A stretch of 47,423 nucleotides of DNA from Armatimonadota bacterium (lineage in GTDB: Bacteria > Armatimonadota > Zipacnadia > JAUWAU01). This document shows, piece after piece, positions 41,425-47,423 of this stretch (within the stretch, counting starts at the first letter, position 1; the number at the start of each line of letters is the position of its first letter). The stretch spans positions 1 to 47,423 of the forward strand of contig JAUWAU010000043.1 in the NCBI GenBank assembly GCA_030601885.1. The letters run 5' to 3'. A program made the translations under genes and the position numbers. The notes under the pieces were generated by a model. That model was not told the origin of the DNA and searched no databases. It saw nothing but the letters and a program-made list of their open reading frames with translations.

Positions 41425-44393
41425 GAAGGGGTCATTCGCCCTTCTTTCGCAGCTCGCAGCAGATCCCGCCCCCCGGCGCGCAAGTATGTGCCTCCGTGGG
41501 CAAAGAAGGCCTCGATGGCGCCGGACTTGCTGAGACGAATGCAAGCGACGGGCGCATCTGTTGCGGCCGGCCCGAGCTGGCAGGCGTCCGCTCCATCAGC
41601 CACTGGGGCGAAGGCGAACAGATCCCGCCGCCCATCCGGCCACGTGACCTCCATCGCGTGCCGGCCCTCCACTGCCAGGGGCTTGATCTCAGGTAGATCG
41701 CCGCCGTCCGGCGTCCTATAGGGCAATAGCGCCGTGAGGAAGAAGGCGCCACGGGTCTCCTCCACCGTCGTCGCCTGCAAGTGCCACTGATCCGGGTACT
41801 TCTCCGGATCCTCCGTCGCCACGTCGAACTGATCGGTCTGCGCGAACCGGAGCGCCGCCGGCTCGGCGAACTGCACTCGCAGGTGGGCGTCGTTGCGGTC
41901 GATGGTCACCTGCAGCCTCCCTTCGTCCACCCGCATCTGCTCCAGCGCATGCAGGCACCAGGTGAACGTGTCCGGCTTCGTCGCGCGCAGGGAGTCAAAG
42001 ATCACGAAGTAGTCTGGGCGCGCCGTCGCTTGGGACCGCACGAAGACGATGTGCCTGTCGAAGCGCTCCAGCGCTCCGGCGTACGCCGCTGCTGCGTCAC
42101 CGACCGTGTAGTCGAAATCGGCGCCATGCACGAAAGCGGCGATGCGCCCCTCGGCATTGAGATCGAATATCGGCTGCCCCTGTCCGCCCACGAGTATGTC
42201 GTTGTGCGCCTTCGTCTGCCGCAGCCAGCCCTTGTCGTGCTCGCCGCCGTACTTGTAGTAGTAGCCCGAGTCGATGGCGAGCGCCTCGCCGAAGGCGTTG
42301 AGCACGAAGTGATTCTGATCGGCGTGGCTGTGGTTGAACGACCCGTACCAACTGCTCTTGAAGAAGAGCATGATCTCCTGCGGATCCCACAGCGCCGAGT
42401 GCATCGCCACCCAGCCGATGTCCCTGAAGTACTTCGCCTGCGGCAGGTCGGTGGGCGCCTTCGGCTTCAGGGCCCAGTCGTAGCAGAACAGCGTCCGCCA
42501 GTCCGACAGGCTCCACTTGCTTGGTTCGGTTTGCGCGTACCACTGGAAGTACGGGTCTTGATATCTCCTGGCATATCGAGCCAGCTTCGCCTTCGCGCCG
42601 TAGCCGGGTCTGCTCCGGTTGCCGTCGCCGAAGTGCAGCCGCGGCAGAAACGGCGGCACGCAGTAGATGGCGAAGTACCCGTTGTTGCGGAACCAGGGCT
42701 TGGGCGCTATATCGAGCCCAAGAGCGCTTCGCATGGCCTCGCTGGCCTCCAGGGAGCCGCCGGTGGAATAGCGCCAGTAGCCCGTCCCCTGGCACCAGCC
42801 GCCGTCCGCGCCGCCCCATGGCGGGATGATGTTCCAGTATGCCGGGATGATGTAGCGGAACCAGTTCTCCGCCTCCGGCAGATCGCCGAGCATCGCCAGC
42901 GTGATGTGCACGAAGTACCCGAAGACCGTGATGCCGTGGGAATCGTAGGGATAGTGGTGAATCGGACGGCTGCGGAACACGGGTTTGCGGTCGATGACGA
43001 AGTCGTGGTACAGGATCTCGCCGCGCACGCGGATCGCCTCGCGCAGCGTCTCTCGCTCCTCGTCCGTCAGCACGTCCTGGAGCCAATCCCAGGCGTAGCA
43101 CAGGTCCATGGTGATCTTGCGGAACGACTGGTCGGCCTGGCGATAGCCGGTGCCGCCGTATGGGTCCCACGAGCAGAGATGCAGGATGAACCGCTTGGCC
43201 GCGTCGGCATACTGGCGGTCGCCCGTTATGATATATCCGAAAGACAGGTCCCGAGCGGCCGAGGCCATCGGGTAGGCGTACTTGTTCGACTGCTTTTCGG
43301 TCTTGGTGTCGCTGTGGGGCGGCTCGGGCAGCAGGGGCTGTGCCTTCGTGCGCTCCAGCCGGGCGAGGAACTGCTCGTAGGCGTTGTGCGGCGTCGCCCG
43401 CACCATCGCGCGGAAGTCGTCGAGCGTCTCGGGAGTGACGATAAGGCGCGGGTGGGGCTTCAGGCGCTTTCGCAGCTCCTCGATCGGCGGCAGCGGCAGC
43501 TCGACGGCGTCCTCGGGGATGACGAAGCGCATCGGCTCGGTCCAGGCCAGCGGCTTGCTCTGCTCGTCGAGCGGCGCATAGCGCCAGTGCCACGTGCCGG
43601 GTGCGAGCGTCTCGTGGTGGTTGTAGAGGTTCAGCCGGAGATTCTCGACGCGTATCGTTGCCCCGCCCGGGAAGTCGCGCTCGCGCGAAAGCTCCAGCCG
43701 ATAAGCGCCGGCGTCCTCGTACGGTGGCCAGGAGATGTCCGGCGGGTTCTGAGCGACCGTCTCGCCCTCCTTGGGCCGCAGCGGCATCATGCTCTTCGGG
43801 GCGTTCTGCGGGTCCAATGGCTCCGGCTCCCATTCCTCAAGCGGCGTGAGCTTGACGTCGTCGTACCAGGCGGTGCATTTCCCGCGCCCGTAGAGGATGA
43901 TCTCAATGCGGCAGCCGCCATCGAGCGCTTCCACTGGCGTTCGGACCCGCACGTTCACCTCCTGCCAGTCCTGCCCCTTGGTCGGGAGCTGATAGCGGTG
44001 TGTGCGTAGCGCCTCTTGGGGAGCGCCCGCCTCGCGAAAGCGGATGATGAAGTCGGGCCGGGCGGCGATGCCCTTGAACTGCATCGTCAGCCGGTAGCCC
44101 ATCGCCGGCTTCGTAATCGCCCCCGTCTGCCCTGACACGCCGGCTCTGCCGATCGGTTCAGTACCCTCGACGCGGAGGGACCATTTGCCGTCCGTTGCCG
44201 CGGTGTCATCGCGCCGCACCACGTACTCCGCATCGTAGGAGAACCGGCGCCAGCCGTCGGGGAGCGTGGCGTCGTCGCGCGCGGGTTGCTCGAACGATCC
44301 GTTGTGCAGCAGCTCCTGTGCCGTTGTACCCGAGACCCAGCCGAAGGCTAGCGCCCCCAGTACAGGAGCTCCCCAATGCCGTGCTGTGATCAA
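41421..44393 (-). CDS. Large secreted heparinase II/III-like protein with DUF4962-type domain
   Basis: A 990-residue protein from a TTG at 44393, preceded by a GA-rich ribosome-site-like stretch and starting a signal peptide (ITARHWGAPVLGALAFGWV..TTAQE). N-terminal carbohydrate-binding-like sandwich (~25-180; LLHNGSFEQP, CTAWYDDVKLTP), an Ig/DUF4962-like module (~200-300; AQNPPDISWP, YRLELSRE), then the toroid (HPRLIVTPETLDDFRAM, RKITMDLCYAWDWLQD, GGADGGWCQGTGYW) and the heparinase II/III sandwich with FNHSHADQNHFVL and AHNDILVGGQGQ. Likely an exported polysaccharide lyase. An ATG at 44495 would overlap the preceding gene and disrupt the signal. Confidence 0.85.
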   Translation of the reverse strand: MITARHWGAPVLGALAFGWVSGTTAQELLHNGSFEQPARDDATLPDGWRRFSYDAEYVVRRDDTAATDGKWSLRVEGTEPIGRAGVSGQTGAITKPAMGYRLTMQFKGIAARPDFIIRFREAGAPQEALRTHRYQLPTKGQDWQEVNVRVRTPVEALDGGCRIEIILYGRGKCTAWYDDVKLTPLEEWEPEPLDPQNAPKSMMPLRPKEGETVAQNPPDISWPPYEDAGAYRLELSRERDFPGGATIRVENLRLNLYNHHETLAPGTWHWRYAPLDEQSKPLAWTEPMRFVIPEDAVELPLPPIEELRKRLKPHPRLIVTPETLDDFRAMVRATPHNAYEQFLARLERTKAQPLLPEPPHSDTKTEKQSNKYAYPMASAARDLSFGYIITGDRQYADAAKRFILHLCSWDPYGGTGYRQADQSFRKITMDLCYAWDWLQDVLTDEERETLREAIRVRGEILYHDFVIDRKPVFRSRPIHHYPYDSHGITVFGYFVHITLAMLGDLPEAENWFRYIIPAYWNIIPPWGGADGGWCQGTGYWRYSTGGSLEASEAMRSALGLDIAPKPWFRNNGYFAIYCVPPFLPRLHFGDGNRSRPGYGAKAKLARYARRYQDPYFQWYAQTEPSKWSLSDWRTLFCYDWALKPKAPTDLPQAKYFRDIGWVAMHSALWDPQEIMLFFKSSWYGSFNHSHADQNHFVLNAFGEALAIDSGYYYKYGGEHDKGWLRQTKAHNDILVGGQGQPIFDLNAEGRIAAFVHGADFDYTVGDAAAAYAGALERFDRHIVFVRSQATARPDYFVIFDSLRATKPDTFTWCLHALEQMRVDEGRLQVTIDRNDAHLRVQFAEPAALRFAQTDQFDVATEDPEKYPDQWHLQATTVEETRGAFFLTALLPYRTPDGGDLPEIKPLAVEGRHAMEVTWPDGRRDLFAFAPVADGADACQLGPAATDAPVACIRLSKSGAIEAFFAHGGTYLRAGGRDLLRAAKEGRMTPS

Positions 44394-44448
44394 GACGCTC
44401 CACCCTTTGCTATGCCCGGAACCATCCCAGCTCGCCTGCGGGCACGTG

Positions 44449-45213
44449 CTAGGTGTCGTCGGCCTCTGCGCGCTGGCCGGTCTCATCTCGCGCACAGCGC
44501 GATGCGCTGCGCTCCACTAGCTCGAGCGCGCGCACGCCCGCTGGCGTGAGCTCCGCGTGCGATATGTACGCCGGCAGATCCCCATACAGCGCTTCCTCCG
44601 GGGAGCTCGGGATGATGTCCTGCGTTCCCCAGACGATGAGACCGAGGTCGTGCACGATCTCCATCTGTGGGTCGTTCCATCCTGCCATGTACAGCCCCTC
44701 GAAGAACCCGTCGACAGTGTCCTCCAGGATCTGCTGGCCGCTCATGAACCGAAGGAACTGTGCGAACCCCTCGCGAGACTCGAAGAGACCCTTGTCGACC
44801 AGTTGGTCGATGGTCTCCAGCCCCTCGAAGGGTCGGCTTGAAGCAGCCACCAGGTCAAGCAGCTCGCTTGCGAGCACCATGACGCGAGCGCAGATGTGCT
44901 CAGTTATCGCATCTCCCTCATGGGCCGCGTAGTTGCGGTAGTAGGCGAAGGCTCCTTGGAACAGCGTGCGCGCGTGCTCCTGCAACTCCTCCCCAAGCGG
45001 AACCACTAGGCGAACGCGCTTCCCTTGTCCGAGGGCCCAGTTGATCAGGCGCCGTCCGTAGAGGCCATCGGGCGCGAGTGCAGCGTCCCGCAGGGCCTTC
45101 TGCACCTCCTCCATAGCACGGTGCGCCGCGTCGGGATAGTGCCCGTCCTGGAAGAGCGTCCAGCATCGGTCAATAACACGCTGGTGGAGAATGTCTCGGA
45201 GTTCCACTGCCAT
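44449..45213 (-). CDS. HEPN-domain protein, TIGR02391/Ymh-like
   Basis: A 254-residue protein from the ATG at 45213 (AAGGGGG upstream). The N-terminal ~125 residues follow the TIGR02391 (Ymh) pattern: ILHQRVIDRCWTLFQDGHYPDAAHRAMEEV, PDGLYGRRLINWAL, LVVPLGEELQEHARTLFQGAF, then YYRNYAAHEGD, in which Arg93-x4-His98 is the HEPN RNase-type motif. The C-terminal half (~125-254) is helical and ends with a possible winged-helix-like segment (HAELTPAGVRALELVE). HEPN proteins of this group recur near restriction and abortive-infection genes; RNase activity is known for other HEPN families and only inferred here. It is divergent from the deaminase gene. Longer upstream frames are rejected as Pro/Arg-rich. 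Confidence 0.75.
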   Translation of the reverse strand: MAVELRDILHQRVIDRCWTLFQDGHYPDAAHRAMEEVQKALRDAALAPDGLYGRRLINWALGQGKRVRLVVPLGEELQEHARTLFQGAFAYYRNYAAHEGDAITEHICARVMVLASELLDLVAASSRPFEGLETIDQLVDKGLFESREGFAQFLRFMSGQQILEDTVDGFFEGLYMAGWNDPQMEIVHDLGLIVWGTQDIIPSSPEEALYGDLPAYISHAELTPAGVRALELVERSASRCARDETGQRAEADDT

Positions 45214-45319
45214 AACGTTCCGCCCCCTTGCCGGACCCGCAGCGACTGCCAACTGTGTTGTGCCGGGCCCGCGTGTAGCGCGCCTCTTCTCCACCGGGGC
45301 GCCAGCCGGGCCGAGGCAC

Positions 45320-45328
45320 AGCATACCA
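45320..45328 (-). promoter_or_regulatory. Possible extended -10 element for the HEPN gene
   Basis: On the minus strand this reads TGGTATGCT, giving a leader of about 100 nt before the ATG at 45213. No good -35 is present. Weak support. Confidence 0.3.
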
Positions 45329-45529
45329 CAAAAGCCTTGGGGCGCACACGCGCGGTCGCCGTGAGAGGAGAGGCGCTGCGCGAGTTCGCGGGAGCGACTG
45401 GGAGCGGCGGCCGAGCCCACCCCACACGCGGTCAAGCCTCCGGGGCATCCAGCCGAGAAGGTATGTAAGCTCGCCTCGGGGAAGACCACCGAGGGCGCGC
45501 GCGCCGGAGGCCCCCGATACAAGTCTGAA

Positions 45530-45557
45530 GTCAACACGGGTGTAAATGTATGTCAAC
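45530..45557. promoter_or_regulatory. GTCAAC direct repeats upstream of the deaminase promoter
   Basis: GTCAAC occurs at 45530-45535 and 45552-45557, 22 bp apart (about two helical turns), ending 16 bp before the -35 box. The second copy is also a TTGACA hexamer on the minus strand. They could bind a regulator acting on either divergent gene; this is speculative. The rest of 45214-45529 holds no gene. Confidence 0.3.
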
Positions 45558-45573
45558 GTTTTGTTGCAATTCC

Positions 45574-45601
45574 TTGACAGGGTGGGCCTCCGTGCTATAA
45601 T
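45574..45601 (+). promoter_or_regulatory. Near-consensus sigma-70 promoter of the deaminase gene
   Basis: TTGACA (45574-45579) and TATAAT (45596-45601) are both perfect, with a 16-bp spacer and a TGC extension in front of the -10 (45593-45595). It is the best promoter in the window. Transcription should start near 45608, inside the palindrome at 45607-45622. Confidence 0.85.
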
Positions 45602-45606
45602 TGACG

Positions 45607-45622
45607 CCGAACGCGCGTTCGG
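45607..45622. promoter_or_regulatory. LexA-type (DinR/SOS) operator palindrome
   Basis: The sequence CCGAACGCGCGTTCGG is a perfect 16-bp palindrome. Its inner 14 bases match every position of the Gram-positive LexA/DinR consensus CGAACRNRYGTTYG. It begins 6 bp after the -10 box and covers the predicted transcription start, the position where a bound repressor would block the promoter. That the host LexA recognises it is inferred; lexA is not in the window. Confidence 0.7.
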
Positions 45623-45825
45623 TAAGGGTAAGTCAGGGCGGCGCTTAACGCCAAGCGACGCTCGCTGAAGTCTGCCCCCTTCGGCGACCCGGAGGCGGCG
45701 CGCTGCTGCAGGCGGGAGGGGAAGAAGGCGGCGCCGTCCATGTACGGGCTCTGGCCCGGCGGCAAGGGGGCCGAGATCCGATCATCTGGGGGAGCGCGCC
45801 CGGGGATTGTGGGGGTGAACACAGG
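45608..45825 (+). ncRNA. Structured ~218-nt leader, candidate AvcI-like RNA
   Basis: A long GC-rich untranslated stretch between the strong promoter and the deaminase ATG. Visible hairpins include the LexA palindrome itself (45607-45622), GGCG-CTTAA-CGCC (45640-45652), AGCGA-CGC-TCGCT (45654-45666) and an 8-bp bulged stem at 45749-45757/45768-45775 (CTCTGGCCC with GGGCCGAG). In Vibrio the AvcD deaminase is held inactive by AvcI, an RNA encoded directly upstream. Position and length fit such an RNA, but no sequence similarity is claimed, and it could simply be a 5' UTR. It also contains a small frame (45740-45829). Confidence 0.4.
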
Positions 45826-45829
45826 ATGA
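45740..45829 (+). CDS. Possible 29-residue leader peptide overlapping the deaminase start
   Basis: An ATG at 45740 opens 29 codons (MYGLWPGGKGAEIRSSGG...) whose TGA overlaps the deaminase ATG as ATGA, an arrangement typical of translational coupling. There is no strong ribosome site in front of it, only a GAAGGCGG stretch 8-15 nt upstream, and the composition is Gly-rich, so it may be chance. If real it could couple or attenuate deaminase translation. Confidence 0.25.
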   Translation: MYGLWPGGKGAEIRSSGGARPGIVGVNTG

Positions 45830-47112
45830 AGCCACTCGTGATCGGCTTGACCGGCCCGCAGGGGGCCGGGCGCACACTGGTGGCCCGTCACATCGAGGAC
45901 CGCGGATTCAGGTACGTGAGCCTGTCCGACTTCCTCAGGGAGCAGGCGGCCGCCTCGGCAGGTATTGGGGAACTCCAGGACGCCGGCACGAACCTGCGGA
46001 ACCAGAAGGGAGCTGACGTTCTGGCAGTGATGGCCCTGCGGGCGGCCGGGGACGGGCAGAACCTGGTCGTCGACGGCATCAAGAATCCCGCCGAGGCAAG
46101 GCGCTTCGCAGAGGCGTCGGACTTCTATCTAGTTGCGGTGGAGTCCTCGCCTGACACCCGTTTTGACCGCATCGGGGAGGAGAGGTACGGCGGGCAGCGC
46201 ACGCCGTTCGACGACAACGACGAGCGGGACAAAGAGGAGCGCGACGAGGCCGGCAAGGCTGTGGGGTTCGGACAGCAAGTCGCGGAGTGCGTGCGGCGCG
46301 CGGACGCTATGGTCTGGAACGACTGGCCACTTCAGCACCTTCCGAACGCGGGGGAGGCATCTGGGAGCAACGAAGGTGCGCTTCCGCGACAAGACGGATC
46401 GAGAGACACCCTCCTCACCAAGGTGGATGCCATCCTTGACGCGATACTTAACCCAGGCATGCTCAGGCCCCAGCCGCACGAGGTGCGGATGTGTCAGGCG
46501 TATACTGTAGCCTACCGGTCTTCTTGTCTGCGCAGGAAGGTAGGAGCCGTAATCACTAACGCGGAAGGGTACACCGTGGCCGAAGGCTACAACGAGGTAC
46601 CGATCGGCGCGAGGTCCTGCGCCGACGAGCACGGCGACTGCTACAGGCGGTCCGTTCGTGAGAGGTTTATCGGATCCCTCGTGAAGAACGCACGCTGCGC
46701 GGCGTGCGGTGGAGAGTTCGACGAGAGGCTGCGGTGCGTGCAGTGCAGGGCGCGGGCCGTCGAGGTCGACCTGTACGAGCGCGACCTGGAGTTGTGCCGC
46801 GCCATTCACGCTGAGGAGGGCGCCATATTGCAGTTCAGCCGGTTCGGGGGCGTCGGCATTCGCGGGGGCACAATCTTCACGACCACATTCCCTTGCGCCC
46901 TATGTGCGAAGAAAATCCTCGAGACGGAGCTGGCGTGCGTCATGTACGTGGAGCCCTACCCGGCACCCGAGTCTCTGGCGTTTTTCCGCCATCGTTCGAT
47001 CGAGCTTCGTCACTTCGAAGGCTTCACTCACCTTGGGTACCACCGGGTGTACCCTCAACCATGGGCGTCCAGTCCACCCCAGGGAGGCGCGACAGATGGA
47101 CCAGTGCCCTAA
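45826..47112 (+). CDS. P-loop NTPase/deoxycytidylate deaminase fusion, AvcD/DcdV-like anti-phage protein
   Basis: A 428-residue two-domain protein. The N-terminal kinase-like P-loop domain (~1-165) has a Walker A variant GPQGAGRT (10-17; Arg16 for the usual Lys), VVDGIKNPAEA (81-91) and the family stretch DNDERDKEERDEAG (130-143) with GQQVAECVRRAD. The C-terminal domain is a zinc deoxycytidylate deaminase: His328-Ala-Glu330 and Pro356-Cys357-x2-Cys360. A four-cysteine ribbon (Cys291, 294, 304, 307) is inserted between SCADEHGDCY and the HAE motif. AvcD/DcdV proteins with this layout deaminate dCTP/dCMP during phage infection, starving the phage of nucleotides. GGGGGTGA lies 7 nt before the ATG. 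A housekeeping dCMP deaminase (ComEB type) would be ~150-180 residues without the P-loop domain. Defence function is inferred. Confidence 0.88.
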   Translation: MKPLVIGLTGPQGAGRTLVARHIEDRGFRYVSLSDFLREQAAASAGIGELQDAGTNLRNQKGADVLAVMALRAAGDGQNLVVDGIKNPAEARRFAEASDFYLVAVESSPDTRFDRIGEERYGGQRTPFDDNDERDKEERDEAGKAVGFGQQVAECVRRADAMVWNDWPLQHLPNAGEASGSNEGALPRQDGSRDTLLTKVDAILDAILNPGMLRPQPHEVRMCQAYTVAYRSSCLRRKVGAVITNAEGYTVAEGYNEVPIGARSCADEHGDCYRRSVRERFIGSLVKNARCAACGGEFDERLRCVQCRARAVEVDLYERDLELCRAIHAEEGAILQFSRFGGVGIRGGTIFTTTFPCALCAKKILETELACVMYVEPYPAPESLAFFRHRSIELRHFEGFTHLGYHRVYPQPWASSPPQGGATDGPVP

Positions 47113-47287
47113 GTGCGGTCGATTCACGCTGCAGTACGACTCTCTCAGGCGCGAGTTCCGTTGCGGCTGGCGGGAGTGCGGCCACAGCGAGCTAAGACTT
47201 GAGCGACTGCCTCGGCCCGTCCACCCGGCGGTGCTGGCGGAGGAGCCGGCGCCGCCACCGGCAGACGAGTCGGGCCGCAGGCGCTAG
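47096..47287 (+). CDS. Small zinc-ribbon protein coupled to the deaminase
   Basis: A 63-residue protein whose ATG lies 17 bp inside the end of the deaminase gene in another frame, with a strong AGGGAGG site 8 nt upstream. Residues 4-29 form a zinc ribbon, CPKCGRF..(12-14 residues)..CGWRECGH; the rest is a Pro/Glu-rich tail ending GRRR. The overlap and strong ribosome site point to co-expression with the deaminase. It may be an accessory or regulatory subunit; no family function is recognised. The last 136 bp of the window show no further gene. Confidence 0.7.
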   Translation: MDQCPKCGRFTLQYDSLRREFRCGWRECGHSELRLERLPRPVHPAVLAEEPAPPPADESGRRR

Positions 47288-47423
47288 GAGCCTGTCTGCG
47301 TAACGGCCGGGCTGTGGTATTTGCACTCGTTGTTGTTGTCGTAGTTCCGATGGCGGTGCTGGGGTGAAGCCTTGGTGTTGCGATGGGTGCTTCGGTCACC
47401 GACGCAGGCGTCTGTGGCGGGGG

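Noticed and set aside
41781..44009. 742-codon frame antisense to the large heparinase-like gene, and similar long antisense frames at 19185-20699 and 23474-24757
   Set aside because: Same cause: third-position GC leaves the reverse frames open. The minus-strand genes have clear domains.
45214..45537. N-terminal extension of the HEPN protein up to 45537
   Set aside because: The extra 108 residues are Pro/Arg/Ala-rich, cover a likely promoter, and the ATG at 45213 has its own ribosome site directly before the conserved domain.
1..47423. CRISPR arrays, tRNA/rRNA genes, transposases or prophage genes
   Set aside because: No regularly spaced repeats, no TTCGAATC-type tRNA arm in a clover-leaf context, no rRNA and no DDE or serine/tyrosine recombinase motifs were seen.

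Overview
The window is one GC-rich bacterial chromosomal segment carrying about 29 protein genes. I see no rRNA, tRNA, CRISPR array, insertion sequence or phage structural gene. The gene set is a mosaic: FtsEX with an M23 hydrolase activator and a CtpA-type protease, MEP-pathway isoprenoid genes, an archaeal/eukaryote-like IleRS, AMMECR1, many secreted hydrolases and polysaccharide-lyase-like proteins, and one perfect Gram-positive-type LexA box. This suits a free-living heterotroph from a deep, poorly cultured phylum. An Armatimonadota-like or other Terrabacteria lineage is my guess; the sequence alone does not settle it.

Layout. 1-4.7 kb: the end of a truncated gene, a radical SAM protein, a secreted DUF4139-like protein, an orphan DNA methyltransferase and an AMMECR1 protein. 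4.9-9.2 kb: ftsE-ftsX-M23 activator-S41 protease, a cell-division/peptidoglycan-remodelling cluster behind an extended -10 promoter. 9.6-13.5 kb: a LysM-G5 cell-wall protein, a short-chain prenyl diphosphate synthase, IspH and a phosphate butyryl/acetyltransferase, closely packed or overlapping. 13.7-15.6 kb: a TIM-barrel sugar isomerase/epimerase-like protein and an HDAC-family deacetylase. 15.6-32.5 kb: mostly minus-strand secreted or membrane proteins (clostripain-like protein lacking its Cys, TPR membrane protein, class V aminotransferase, ceramidase-like protein, degenerate receiver, a 1607-residue M28-like/FtsX fusion, AlkP-superfamily hydrolase, DnaA-domain-I-like protein, PhoD-like phosphatase). 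32.6-44.4 kb: two heparinase-like proteins, IleRS, a beta-propeller protein and a pair of amidohydrolases.

The most interesting part is the right end (44.4-47.3 kb). A gene for a P-loop-NTPase/deoxycytidylate-deaminase fusion, the architecture of the anti-phage AvcD/DcdV deaminases, lies behind a near-consensus promoter. A perfect 16-bp palindrome matching the Gram-positive LexA operator covers the predicted start of transcription. About 218 nt of structured leader, the position of the inhibitory AvcI RNA in Vibrio, separates promoter and gene. A 63-residue zinc-ribbon protein overlaps the end of the gene, and a HEPN-type (TIGR02391/Ymh-like) protein with an Rx4H motif is divergently transcribed on the other side. 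I read this as a candidate SOS-linked defence module; that functional reading is inference.

Other themes: several enzyme-family members have lost catalytic residues (clostripain-like, M28-like, receiver, second amidohydrolase), and small dispersed repeats sit at gene ends.
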